Source: Astrobacterium formosum
Lineage (GTDB): Bacteria; Pseudomonadota; Alphaproteobacteria; Rhizobiales; Xanthobacteraceae
Direction: 5' to 3'
Assembly: GCA_030848545.1 (NCBI GenBank)
Contig: JAVDCA010000016.1
Span: 1 to 64,000, forward strand
Length of the DNA stretch: 64,000 nucleotides
Position 1 is the first letter of the stretch, and every line of letters begins with the position of its first letter. Below, piece by piece: positions 26,390 to 34,532 of this stretch. The notes beneath the pieces are model-generated. The model did no database searches, was not told the origin of the DNA, and worked only from the letters and a program-made list of their open reading frames with translations. Made by a program: the position numbers and the translations under genes.

Positions 26390-27216
26390 GACGCCGTCGC
26401 CTCCATGACACCTCGAATGTATCCGATCGCACGGGCCGCGCAGGCGGGCCCGTCGGGTTCGTAGATGAACGGCTCCACCGCAGCGAAGCCCGGATAGGCC
26501 ATGTCCCGCAACGCACGCAGGATCGGCGCGAAAGCCAAATCGCCCTCCCCCGGCCCGCGGCGGTTGGGATCGTTGAAATGCACGTGGGCAACGAGGCCGG
26601 TCGGGATCCAGCGACGCAGCACCGCCGCGACGGGCTCGGTCTCGGTGAGGCCTGCCGACGAGCAGTCGATGATGGTGCGCAACGCCGGACTGGCGACGGC
26701 GCGGACGATCTCCGCCGCCTCCGCGACAGTGTTGATGCAGGCCGTCTGGTCGCGCGACAGTGGCTCGATGCAGTAGGTGACCCGCGCCGCCTCGGCCGCC
26801 GGCGCCACAGCCGCGAAACATTCGGCCGCACGCTTTCGCCCGTCCGCTTCCTCGCCAGGCAGCAGACGTCGCTGGTCGGGCGAGCCGTGCACCAGCACGG
26901 TCGCGCCGAGATCGGCAGCGAGCTCGCACAACGCCTTCATGACGTCGATGCTCTTGGCGCGCACCGCTTGATCACTGGAGGTGATCGACAAGCCCGCCGG
27001 CGCCTTGAGGAGATAGTGGAGGCTGGTGATGGCGATGCCAGAGTCCCGGGCCGCACCACGCAGCGCCGCCCGGGTCGCCGCCGACAGGCGGTGCGGTTCC
27101 TCCGACAGGGTCATCGGCGCGATTTCGAGGCCGTCATAGCCGACCCGGCGGGCGAAATCGCACTGCTGCGGAAACGGCAACGACGCGATGACTTCATTGC
27201 AAAGCGAAATCCGCAT
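26386..27216 (-). CDS. Sugar phosphate isomerase/epimerase (TIM barrel)
   Basis: A 276-residue relative of the 24,128-24,955 product but clearly distinct in sequence. RVGYDGLEIAP opens the barrel; YCIEPLSRDQTACINT carries the metal glutamate; LVAHVHFNDPNRRGPGEGD supplies histidines and acids; and AVEPFIYEPDG is the last metal strand. ATG 27,216 shares one base with the tctA stop (TAATG), and its own stop overlaps the enolase-family start, so the three genes are translationally coupled. Probable role: isomerisation or 3-epimerisation of the imported sugar acid. Confidence 0.85.
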   Translation of the reverse strand: MRISLCNEVIASLPFPQQCDFARRVGYDGLEIAPMTLSEEPHRLSAATRAALRGAARDSGIAITSLHYLLKAPAGLSITSSDQAVRAKSIDVMKALCELAADLGATVLVHGSPDQRRLLPGEEADGRKRAAECFAAVAPAAEAARVTYCIEPLSRDQTACINTVAEAAEIVRAVASPALRTIIDCSSAGLTETEPVAAVLRRWIPTGLVAHVHFNDPNRRGPGEGDLAFAPILRALRDMAYPGFAAVEPFIYEPDGPACAARAIGYIRGVMEATAS

Positions 27217-28724
27217 TACGCCTTGTCCCAGCCCATCAGTTTCGCCGTGGCTCGCTGCACGGCCGGAATGGCGGCGATGATCACCAGAGCCGTCGTGACC
27301 CACAGGACGGCGCTGATCGGCCGGATGAAGAACGGCGAGAAGTCGCCGTCTGACAGAACCAGCGCGCGGCGCAGGTTCTTGTCGAGGATGTCGCCGAGGA
27401 TCAGGCCCAGTACCAGCGGCGCCATCGGGTACTTCATCTCACGCAGGATGAAGCCGAGCACGCCGAAGAACAGCGTCACGTAGATGTCGAACACGCGTTC
27501 GGTGATCGCATAGGGGCCGATCATGCATAGCACGAACACGACCGGCATCAGCCGCTCGCGTGGCACGCGCAGGATATAGAGGAGAGGCCGCACCAAAGCG
27601 AGGCCGAGTATGCCCATGGCGAGGGTCGCCAGCACCACCATCCAGACGACCTGGAAGACGAAATCCGGGGACTCGATCATGATCATCGGCCCCGGCCGCA
27701 GGCCGTGGATCAGCATGGCGGCCAGCAGGACCGCGGCAGGCGCGGAGCCCGGCACCGCGAGCGTCAGGGCCGGAATGATGGCGCCCGGGATGGCGGCGTT
27801 GTTGCCGGTCTCAGCCGCGCACAGGCCCTCCCTGGACCCCTTGGTGAACAGCTCCTTCTCCTTGCTGGCGCGCCGCGCCGCCGCATAGGAGATCCAGGCG
27901 CCGATGTCCTCGCCGACGCCGGGAATGATGCCCACCGTGGTGCCGATGAGGCCGGAGCGTATCACCGTGCGGCGATATCTCCACAAATCGGACCATCTCG
28001 GCATCACGCGATCGACGACGTTGGTCGCCAATTCGGCGGCACGATTACGCATCACGGTCAAGACCTCGGCGACGCCGAAGGTGCCGACCAGCGCCGGAAT
28101 GAGAGCGATGCCGCCGCCCAGTTCCGACCAGCCGAAGGTGAACCGCTCCTCGGCGTGGATGCCCTCCTGGCCGATCATGGCGATGAACAGGCCGAGGAAG
28201 CCGGCGATCCAGCCCTTGAGGGCATCGTCGAACGAACACATCTGTCCGGCGATGACGACGCCGAAGATGGCCAGCCAGAAATACTCGTAGGACTGGAAGT
28301 CGAGCGCGATTTCGGCCAGCGCCGGCGCGATGATGGCGAGGAACAGGACGCCGATGAAAGTGCCGATCATCGAAGAACTGGTGGCGAGGCCCATGGCTTC
28401 GCCGGCTTTTCCCTGCTTCGCCAGCGGGAAGCCGTCGAGCGTCGTTGCCGCATTGGCGGGCGTACCCGGGATGTTGAGAAGGATCGCCGAACGCGAGCCG
28501 CCGTAGATCGCCCCCACATAACAGCAGATCAACGACAGGATCGCCTGGTCGGGCCCCATCTTGTAGGTCAGCGTCGTCAGGAGAGCGACGCCCATGGTGG
28601 CCGTCAGGCCGGGCAGAGCGCCGATGACAATGCCGACGAAGGTCGCCCACAGGACGTTGAACAACGAATTGAAATTCGCGAACGTTTCGAACGCGCTGAA
28701 GAGATGAAAGAGACCGTCCAGCAT
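27216..28724 (-). CDS. tctA: Tripartite tricarboxylate transporter large permease TctA
   Basis: A 502-residue polytopic protein. The conserved TctA signatures are plain: FVGIVIGALPGLTATMGVALL, YVGAIYGGSRSAILLNIPGTP and, in the second half, GIIPGVGED. It forms the transport channel with TctB and receives substrate from periplasmic TctC. TTT systems import carboxylates such as citrate, and here the neighbours point to a sugar acid or uronide. It follows tctB by 12 bases and overlaps the isomerase start by one. Confidence 0.95.
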   Translation of the reverse strand: MLDGLFHLFSAFETFANFNSLFNVLWATFVGIVIGALPGLTATMGVALLTTLTYKMGPDQAILSLICCYVGAIYGGSRSAILLNIPGTPANAATTLDGFPLAKQGKAGEAMGLATSSSMIGTFIGVLFLAIIAPALAEIALDFQSYEYFWLAIFGVVIAGQMCSFDDALKGWIAGFLGLFIAMIGQEGIHAEERFTFGWSELGGGIALIPALVGTFGVAEVLTVMRNRAAELATNVVDRVMPRWSDLWRYRRTVIRSGLIGTTVGIIPGVGEDIGAWISYAAARRASKEKELFTKGSREGLCAAETGNNAAIPGAIIPALTLAVPGSAPAAVLLAAMLIHGLRPGPMIMIESPDFVFQVVWMVVLATLAMGILGLALVRPLLYILRVPRERLMPVVFVLCMIGPYAITERVFDIYVTLFFGVLGFILREMKYPMAPLVLGLILGDILDKNLRRALVLSDGDFSPFFIRPISAVLWVTTALVIIAAIPAVQRATAKLMGWDKA

Positions 28725-28736
28725 GGTCGCCGCGCC

Positions 28737-29255
28737 CTATGGCAGTCGTACGAGGAAGAGGTTTTGGAACGCATAGGGGATGATCGTCGCCGCCAGCAGG
28801 GCGATCCCGCCCGCGAACGCGAGCTTGCGCATCCTGACCGGCTGTTCGTCGTTCGCCTGCCATTCGAAAACGATGATGAAGATCAAAACGAAAATGCCGG
28901 TCGCGAGCCAGAATGGAATGTGCCCGACCAGCACCACGGCGTAGATGAAGCACAAGAGGCTGCACATGCCGAGACGCCAGCGGCCCGCGCGCTGTTCGGC
29001 GGCATCCTCTGGACTCAGCGCGACAGGCTGCGGATGAAACGCGCCGGCGAAGAGCGATCGAGATGCTAGGATGACCCCCAGCAACGCGATGATGACGCCG
29101 AGCATGCCCGGCACCACGCCCGGGGCCGTCCACGGATTGATGTTGCGTTCCGCGAGCCGCGGCATGCCGTAGGATTCGGCCACGGCGGCGAGCCCGAACG
29201 CGGCGAGAATCGCCCCGGTGACCAGATCGGCCCGGACAAGTGGCCTCGTTTGCAT
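28737..29255 (-). CDS. tctB: Tripartite tricarboxylate transporter small subunit TctB
   Basis: A 172-residue protein with four hydrophobic segments separated by a charged loop, matching TctB topology. The opening (DLVTGAILAAFGLAAVAES, with a PWTAPGVVPGMLG motif later) is typical. It lies between tctC and tctA in the usual order. A GC-rich hairpin precedes it, which may lower its expression relative to the binding protein. Confidence 0.88.
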   Translation of the reverse strand: MQTRPLVRADLVTGAILAAFGLAAVAESYGMPRLAERNINPWTAPGVVPGMLGVIIALLGVILASRSLFAGAFHPQPVALSPEDAAEQRAGRWRLGMCSLLCFIYAVVLVGHIPFWLATGIFVLIFIIVFEWQANDEQPVRMRKLAFAGGIALLAATIIPYAFQNLFLVRLP

Positions 29256-29290
29256 GGCGCCTCACACGAACTTCAGACGATTGAAAGAGC

Positions 29291-29316
29291 GCGGGCCGGG
29301 CATGTGTCCGGCCCGC
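29291..29316 (-). promoter_or_regulatory. Hairpin between tctC and tctB
   Basis: Perfect 9-bp arms GCGGGCCGG and CCGGCCCGC enclose an eight-base loop, 14 bases past the tctC stop and 35 bases before tctB. No T-run follows. Such hairpins often protect binding-protein mRNA or partially terminate, giving more binding protein than permease. Confidence 0.5.
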
Positions 29317-29329
29317 TTGGATTCAAGAC

Positions 29330-30334
29330 TCAAGGCTTCGGAATGCCGACCGTATCGGGCTGCACCTTCGCCTCTTTGCGGTCCCACAGGCCCCAGGCGA
29401 GCGCCTGCACGGCCGGCATGGCGGCCTTCTGGGCCGCTTCGCCGGAGACGACCGAGACGATGGCGCCGCGCGCCGTCGCATACTTCTTCAAGGCTTCGGA
29501 CTTGGCCATCTTGTCGGCCCAGATCATCTCCATCGTCTTGACGACTTCTTGGGGCACGCCCTTCGGGATGAAGATGCCGAAATAGTCATCGGCGACGCGG
29601 ATGTTAGGAACCAGCTTGGTGACGGCCGGGATTTCCGGCATCCCCTCGATGGTGAGCGGCTTGCTGCTCATGACGGCGAGCGGCCGGATGCGCTTGGCGC
29701 GGATCATCTCGGCCTGTTCGACCGCGAGCTGCGTCGTCACCTGGGTTTCACCGCCGGCGGTCGCGATCACCGCCGGGTTGCCGCCGTCGTATGTCACCTG
29801 GCGCGCCTGCACGCCGGTGGCCTGGGCGAAGGCGCCGAGCGCGTTGCCGCCCGATGAATTGATGCCGGCGGTCGCGACCGTGACGCCGTTCGGCTTGTCC
29901 TTCATCGCTTTGATGACGTCGTCGATCGTCTTGTAGGGCGTCGCCGCGTTGACGCTGATCACCGACGCATTGATGATGCCGAGGAAGAGGTGGAAGTCGG
30001 CAAGCTTGGTATTGAGGAGGCCGGTGACCGCATAGGTCCCCATGTCCTTGGCGGCGCCGGACGTCCAGGTATAGCCGTCCTTGGCGGCTTCGAGAGCCGA
30101 CTTGGTGCCGATCGAGCCGGAGGCGCCCGGCTGATTGACGATCACGACCGTCTGGCCGATGGCGCTTTCGATTTCCTTGCCGAGCACCCGCACGATCTGG
30201 TCGGTGGAGCCACCGGCTCCCCACGGCACGATGATGGTGATCGGTTTGGTCGGCTTCCACGGATAGTTCTGCGCAGCCAGCGGGCTGGTCAAGGCGAGCA
30301 CGGCAGCTGAGGCAGCAAGTAGTACGCGCTTCAT
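29330..30334 (-). CDS. tctC: TTT transporter periplasmic binding protein (TctC/Bug family)
   Basis: A 334-residue exported protein with a classical signal peptide (MKRVLLAASAAVLALTSPLA, cleavage probably after AAQ). The Bug-family fold follows: ITIIVPWGAGGSTDQIVR binds the substrate carboxylate, and VVIVNQPGASGSIG is the second conserved loop. ATG 30,334 has GGAGG eight bases upstream. It delivers substrate to TctAB. About 215 bp separate it from the oxidoreductase gene; no separate promoter was recognised there. Confidence 0.92.
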   Translation of the reverse strand: MKRVLLAASAAVLALTSPLAAQNYPWKPTKPITIIVPWGAGGSTDQIVRVLGKEIESAIGQTVVIVNQPGASGSIGTKSALEAAKDGYTWTSGAAKDMGTYAVTGLLNTKLADFHLFLGIINASVISVNAATPYKTIDDVIKAMKDKPNGVTVATAGINSSGGNALGAFAQATGVQARQVTYDGGNPAVIATAGGETQVTTQLAVEQAEMIRAKRIRPLAVMSSKPLTIEGMPEIPAVTKLVPNIRVADDYFGIFIPKGVPQEVVKTMEMIWADKMAKSEALKKYATARGAIVSVVSGEAAQKAAMPAVQALAWGLWDRKEAKVQPDTVGIPKP

Positions 30335-30549
30335 GTGTGTCCTCCACACGATGTGTCCCGGGATATGTCGATTTGTGAGCCCGGCTTCTTGACGGCCGGC
30401 ATTAAAAGACGCGCGGTTCGGGCACAGCCGTCACCACGCCTTCCAGCTTCATGGCGCGCGCCGGGGGTCGTGCACTACCGCGCGTCACGGTGAGGAAACC
30501 GTCCGTCGACGGGCGCATCACATGATGCACCGCCTCCGGTTCGATGTCC

Positions 30550-31704
30550 TCAAATCTTCAGGTCCGGCACATCCAGCCAGCGCCGTTCCTGCCAGCTCTT
30601 GATGCCGAGCTCGGCCAGTTGCACGCCCTTGGCGCCTTCGACGAGATCGAAAGTCCACGGCGTCCCCGCCACCACATGGCGGATGAAGTCTTCCCACTGG
30701 ATCTTGAAGCCGTTCTCATAGGTCAGATTGTCCGGCACCTCTTCCCACTGGTCGACGAAGTTCATCGACTGTGGCACGTCCGGATTCCATACCGGCCGCG
30801 GCGTGTTGACGCGATGCTGGGTGAAACACTTGGAGAGCCCGGCGACCGCCGAGCCGTGCGTGCCGTCGACCTGGAAGGTGACGAGGTCGTCGCGGCGCAC
30901 GCGCACGCACCAGGAGGAATTGATGTGGGCGATGACACCACCCTCGAGCTCGAACGTCGCGTAGGCGGCGTCGTCGGAATCGGCCGCATAAGTCTTGCCA
31001 TTTTCGTCGACGCGGTTCGGGATGTGGGTGGCGCCGAGGCAGCTCACCGCCTTCACCTTGCCGAACAGGTGATCGAGCACATAACGCCAATGACACAGCA
31101 TGTCGATGATGATGCCGCCGCCATCGGCCTTGCGATAGTTCCAGCTCGGCCGCTGGGCCGGCTGGCCCCAATCGCCTTCGAACACCCAATAGCCGAATTC
31201 GCCACGCACCGACAGCATGCGGCCGAAGAAACCGGAATCGCGCAGCATCTTGATCTTGCGCAGGCCCGGCAGCGACAGTTTGTCCTGCACGATGCCGTTC
31301 TTGACGCCCTTGGCCTTGGCGAGCTTGGCGACCGCGATGGCCTTGTCGAGGGAATCGGCGACCGGCTTCTCCGCGTAGACGTGCTTGCCGGCTTGAATTG
31401 CGCGCGACAGGAGTTCGGCGCGCATCTGTGTCGTGGCGGCATCGAAGAACACCGTATCGGCGGGGTTCTTCAAGGCGGCGTCGAGGTCGGTGGTCGAACG
31501 CTCGATGCCGTGCTCGCTCGCGAGTGCGGCGATCTTCTCGGCGTTACGGCCCACCAGGATGGGATCGGGCATGACCTTGTCGCCGTTGGGAAGCGTGACA
31601 CCTCCCTGGCGACGGATGGCGACGATCGAGCGCACCAGATGCTGGTTCAATCCCATGCGGCCGGTGACGCCGTGCATGATGATGCCGAGACGTTGCGTTG
31701 CCAC
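30550..31704 (-). CDS. Gfo/Idh/MocA family oxidoreductase
   Basis: A 384-residue NAD(P)-dependent sugar/inositol-type dehydrogenase. The N-terminal Rossmann unit carries GVTGRMG, FDAATTQMR and the signature AGKHVYAEKP with the catalytic lysine in EKP. The C-terminal substrate domain has GGGIIIDMLCHWRYVLDHLFG with the conserved Asp and His. GTG 31,704 is preferred because GAGG stands six bases ahead; a GTG at 31,716 lacks a ribosome site. It is the first gene of the minus-strand catabolic block and sits 59 bases below a TetR operator candidate. Confidence 0.88.
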   Translation of the reverse strand: MATQRLGIIMHGVTGRMGLNQHLVRSIVAIRRQGGVTLPNGDKVMPDPILVGRNAEKIAALASEHGIERSTTDLDAALKNPADTVFFDAATTQMRAELLSRAIQAGKHVYAEKPVADSLDKAIAVAKLAKAKGVKNGIVQDKLSLPGLRKIKMLRDSGFFGRMLSVRGEFGYWVFEGDWGQPAQRPSWNYRKADGGGIIIDMLCHWRYVLDHLFGKVKAVSCLGATHIPNRVDENGKTYAADSDDAAYATFELEGGVIAHINSSWCVRVRRDDLVTFQVDGTHGSAVAGLSKCFTQHRVNTPRPVWNPDVPQSMNFVDQWEEVPDNLTYENGFKIQWEDFIRHVVAGTPWTFDLVEGAKGVQLAELGIKSWQERRWLDVPDLKI

Positions 31705-31762
31705 CTCAAACCTCACTGATCAGGTCGACACGGTCCTCGCTGCGGGCGAGGCGTCGCACTAA

Positions 31763-31778
31763 GTAACTAGACGGTTAC
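31763..31778. promoter_or_regulatory. Candidate TetR operator, site 1
   Basis: The palindrome GTAACTAGACGGTTAC reads GTAACCGTCTAGTTAC on the minus strand. It matches the site at 33,728-33,743 in 14 of 16 positions, with both differences symmetric. It lies between the tetR stop and the oxidoreductase start, where the promoter of the minus-strand catabolic block should be. Confidence 0.65.
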
Positions 31779-31803
31779 ATCCAACATGGGCCCCTTTCAA
31801 CCG

Positions 31804-32520
31804 TCAAGAGGGGGATTTTCCTCGTGGCGATCGTCTTACCGCCGGGGGTTTCCTGTTACTTGCCGGCGGTGCCAGATAGGCGAGCACGACCTCGACGATG
31901 TGTGCACCGCGCCCGGCGAGTTGATCGGGCGTGACCAGATCGCGCCCGAAGATGGTCGACAGCGTATGCTGGTTGGCCATGTAGAAGAAGCCCAGCGCCG
32001 CGATACTGATGTAGAGCTGGACGGCGTCGATGCCGCGGCGGAACAGGCCGGCTTTTTCGCCGCGGCGCAGCAATTGCGTGATCGTATCGATGAACGGTGA
32101 GTGCAGGGCGCGGACGCGCTCCGACTGCCTGAGGTATTTCGCCCGGTGCATGTTCTCGTTGGCGAGCAGGCTCAAGAACTCCGGATGGGCGATGAAGTAG
32201 TTCCAGGTGAACTCGATCAGGGTCCGGATCCCGTCCATGGGCTCCCGGTCGGCGAGATGGAGCTCGACCTCGGCCATACGGATGGCTGAATAGGTCTCCT
32301 CCAGCACGGCAAGGTAGAGTCCCTCCTTGTCGCCGAAATAGTGGTAGATCATCCGCTTGTTGACGCCGGAACGACTCGCGATGGTGTCGACGCGCGCACC
32401 TGTCAGTCCCTTGGCGGTGAACTCGAGGGTGGCGGCGTCGAGGATGGCCGTGCGGGTGCGCGCCGGGTCGCGCTGACCGGCGGCGCGCGGGCGCGGTTTC
32501 ATCGTCTTACCGCCCGGCAT
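31804..32520 (-). CDS. TetR family transcriptional regulator
   Basis: A 238-residue repressor. The helix-turn-helix reads TRTAILDAATLEFTAKG, then IASRSGVNKRMIYHYFGDKEGLY, the usual TetR DNA-binding pattern. The C-terminal ligand domain is of the type with WNYFIAHPEFL. ATG 32,520 follows GGGGG directly; ATG 32,502 is an alternative. It lies between the two arms of the catabolic island. A shared palindrome before each arm makes it the likely regulator of both; the inducer would be a sugar acid or pathway intermediate (inference). Confidence 0.88.
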   Translation of the reverse strand: MPGGKTMKPRPRAAGQRDPARTRTAILDAATLEFTAKGLTGARVDTIASRSGVNKRMIYHYFGDKEGLYLAVLEETYSAIRMAEVELHLADREPMDGIRTLIEFTWNYFIAHPEFLSLLANENMHRAKYLRQSERVRALHSPFIDTITQLLRRGEKAGLFRRGIDAVQLYISIAALGFFYMANQHTLSTIFGRDLVTPDQLAGRGAHIVEVVLAYLAPPASNRKPPAVRRSPRGKSPS

Positions 32521-32554
32521 GTCCCCCAAGTCGGTCACCCCGCGCTCTCCACTC

Positions 32555-33649
32555 TCAACCGCGCATATCGACGCCGACCGCGTCGCCGATTCGAGCAAAT
32601 CCGTCCCGCCGCAGCAATTCGGCCAAGCCCGCCGCAATCGACCTCACGACCATTGGGCCTTCGTAGACCAATGCGGTCAGCAGCTGGACCAGCGAAGCGC
32701 CGTTCCTGATCTTGGCATAGGCATCTTCGGCCGAGCTGACCCCTCCGGCGCCGATGATCGCATACCGGCGCCGATCCATGCGCCGGTAGATTTCACGGAT
32801 GCACTGGTCGGCGAGCGCCGCCGACGGTTTGCCCGACACCGCACCGGGCATCCGGGACCAGACCGTTTCCGGGGTTTTCAATCCGTCAGGCTTGCCCGGG
32901 CGCAGATTGAACATGAAACCGGACACGAAGGCATGCGGATCGGCCGCCTCCAAAAGGCGCTCGATCGCCGCGATGCCCCCGCGCGGCGATGCCTTGAGGA
33001 AAACCGGTACCCCGAGACCGAGACCATCGAGCGCCTGCAGAAGGGCGTCGAGGCATCCTCGGTCGGCGAAGAAGTCGCCGCCGTCCTCGGTGTTGGGGCA
33101 GGACAGATTGAACATCAGGTAGTCGGCATAGGGCGCCAGAGTAATCGCCGCGTCAGCGTATTCGGCGATGATGCCGTCCTTCGTCTCGCACGACGCGCCC
33201 GGGCGGTTGGTCTTGACGATGTTGATGCCGAGCGGGATGGACACGCGCATCCTGGCCAGCCGTGTCGCGACGGCGGCGGCGCCCTCGTTGGGCAAACCAT
33301 AATTCACCACGATGGCATGGTCATCGGGCAGGCGGAACAGACGCGGCCGCGGATTGCCCGCCGACGGATCGCGCGAGATCGAACCGATCTCCACCGATCC
33401 GAATCCCAGCGCGGCCAGCATCGGCACAGCGGCGCCGTTCTTGTCGAACCCGGCGGCGAGGCCGATGGGATTGCGAAAGCGAAGGCCGGCGACGGTGGTT
33501 TCCAGGAGCGGGTCGTCGACCGCGAACAGCCGCCCGATCGCCGGCGCCAGAAAAGCGGCCCCTTGCAGGCACCGAATTACCAGCCCGTGCGCCGTTTCGG
33601 CGTCGAGAGTGAAGATCAGCGGTCTGGCTATACCCCGATAGGCACGCAT
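32555..33649 (-). CDS. Dihydroorotate dehydrogenase-like protein, class 2 scaffold with cysteine active site
   Basis: A 364-residue FMN TIM barrel. The N-terminal extension, PIGLAAGFDKNG (61-72), GNPRPRLFRL and NYGLPN follow quinone-dependent class 2 PyrD. The active-site loop reads NLSCPNT (181-187), with cysteine 184 where class 2 enzymes have serine, and the usual GLR after SSPNT is absent. Class 1 enzymes use cysteine at this position. It could be a true PyrD with altered base, or a relative recruited to another oxidation. It overlaps no neighbour but lies 34 bases before tetR and probably shares its transcript. Confidence 0.75.
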   Translation of the reverse strand: MRAYRGIARPLIFTLDAETAHGLVIRCLQGAAFLAPAIGRLFAVDDPLLETTVAGLRFRNPIGLAAGFDKNGAAVPMLAALGFGSVEIGSISRDPSAGNPRPRLFRLPDDHAIVVNYGLPNEGAAAVATRLARMRVSIPLGINIVKTNRPGASCETKDGIIAEYADAAITLAPYADYLMFNLSCPNTEDGGDFFADRGCLDALLQALDGLGLGVPVFLKASPRGGIAAIERLLEAADPHAFVSGFMFNLRPGKPDGLKTPETVWSRMPGAVSGKPSAALADQCIREIYRRMDRRRYAIIGAGGVSSAEDAYAKIRNGASLVQLLTALVYEGPMVVRSIAAGLAELLRRDGFARIGDAVGVDMRG

Positions 33650-33727
33650 GGCGGCGCCTGCGAAATCAAGTCCGCCGCCGCGCTCCGGGGGTGCGCGGTG
33701 GCGGGACCCCGTTAAAGTCCGGATGAT

Positions 33728-33743
33728 GTAACTGTCTGGTTAC
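33728..33743. promoter_or_regulatory. Candidate TetR operator, site 2
   Basis: GTAACTGTCTGGTTAC is an imperfect palindrome in the 208-bp divergent gap between the DHODH-like gene (minus) and the aldolase gene (plus). The combined consensus with the 31,763 site is GTAACYGTCTRGTTAC. Its position fits control of the plus-strand operon and possible autoregulation of the DHODH-tetR transcript. Confidence 0.65.
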
Positions 33744-33857
33744 TTGTGCCACAAGTGCTATGATGTCCGCAAGACGCCATTCGACAGCGCGCGCGGGAGG
33801 AGCGCTGCGCAGCGTGAGTTGCGTCGAAACACCACCAAAACTGTCGAGGAGAAAATA

Positions 33858-34529
33858 ATGGCAGTCGACCGAATGACCGTCCTGATCGCCATGATGGATC
33901 AGGGCGTGATACCGGTTTTTTACCACCCGGACGCCGAAGTTTGTAAGAACGTCATCCAGGCCTGCGCCAACGGCGGCGCCAAGTGCATCGAGTTCACCAA
34001 TCGCGGCGATTTCGCCCCGCAGGTCTTCCTCGAAGTCACCCGCCATTTCGCCAAGGCCGACCCCAGCGTGATCATGGGCGTCGGATCGGTTCTCGACGCG
34101 CCGACCGCCGGCATCTACATCGCCAATGGCGCCAATTTCGTCGTCGGCCCGATGACCAACGCCGAAGTCGCCAAGCTGTGCAACCGCCGCGGCATTCCCT
34201 ACAGCCCGGGCTGCGGCACCGCCACCGAGGTTTCCTACGCCCAGGAACTCGGCTGCGAGATCGTCAAGATATTCCCGGGCTCCTGCGTCGGCGGTCCGGA
34301 GTTCGTCTCCAACATCCGCGGACCGATGCCCTGGACCAAGCTGATGCCGACCGGCGGTGTCGACCCGACCGAGGAATCGCTCACCAAGTGGTTCAAGGCT
34401 GGCATCGTCGCCTGCGGCATCGGCTCCAAGATGATCACTTCCGACCTTCTCAAGGCCAAGGACTACAAAGGCATCGAGAAGAAGGTCGCCGAGACCGTGG
34501 CCCTCATCAAGAAGATCCGGGGAAAGTGA
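33858..34529 (+). CDS. KDPG/KHG-type aldolase
   Basis: A 223-residue class I aldolase. IEFTNRG carries the catalytic glutamate, IVKIFPGS the Schiff-base lysine, and KLMPTGGVDPTEE the phosphate-binding glycine loop. Enzymes of this family cleave 2-keto-3-deoxy-6-phosphogluconate (or the galacto form) to pyruvate and glyceraldehyde 3-phosphate. ATG 33,858 is preceded by GAGGAG; the upstream frame is non-coding and contains the operator candidate. It is three bases ahead of a PfkB kinase, the expected enzyme to make its substrate. Confidence 0.9.
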   Translation: MAVDRMTVLIAMMDQGVIPVFYHPDAEVCKNVIQACANGGAKCIEFTNRGDFAPQVFLEVTRHFAKADPSVIMGVGSVLDAPTAGIYIANGANFVVGPMTNAEVAKLCNRRGIPYSPGCGTATEVSYAQELGCEIVKIFPGSCVGGPEFVSNIRGPMPWTKLMPTGGVDPTEESLTKWFKAGIVACGIGSKMITSDLLKAKDYKGIEKKVAETVALIKKIRGK

Positions 34530-34532
34530 GAC

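Noticed and set aside
24233..26464. A 743-codon plus-strand frame
   Set aside because: Shadow of the isomerase and enolase-superfamily genes, whose motifs and overlaps are clear.
30402..30530. A 42-codon minus-strand frame after the oxidoreductase gene
   Set aside because: GGAGG is nearby but spacing to any start is poor, no family is recognised, and frames this short are common in GC-rich DNA.
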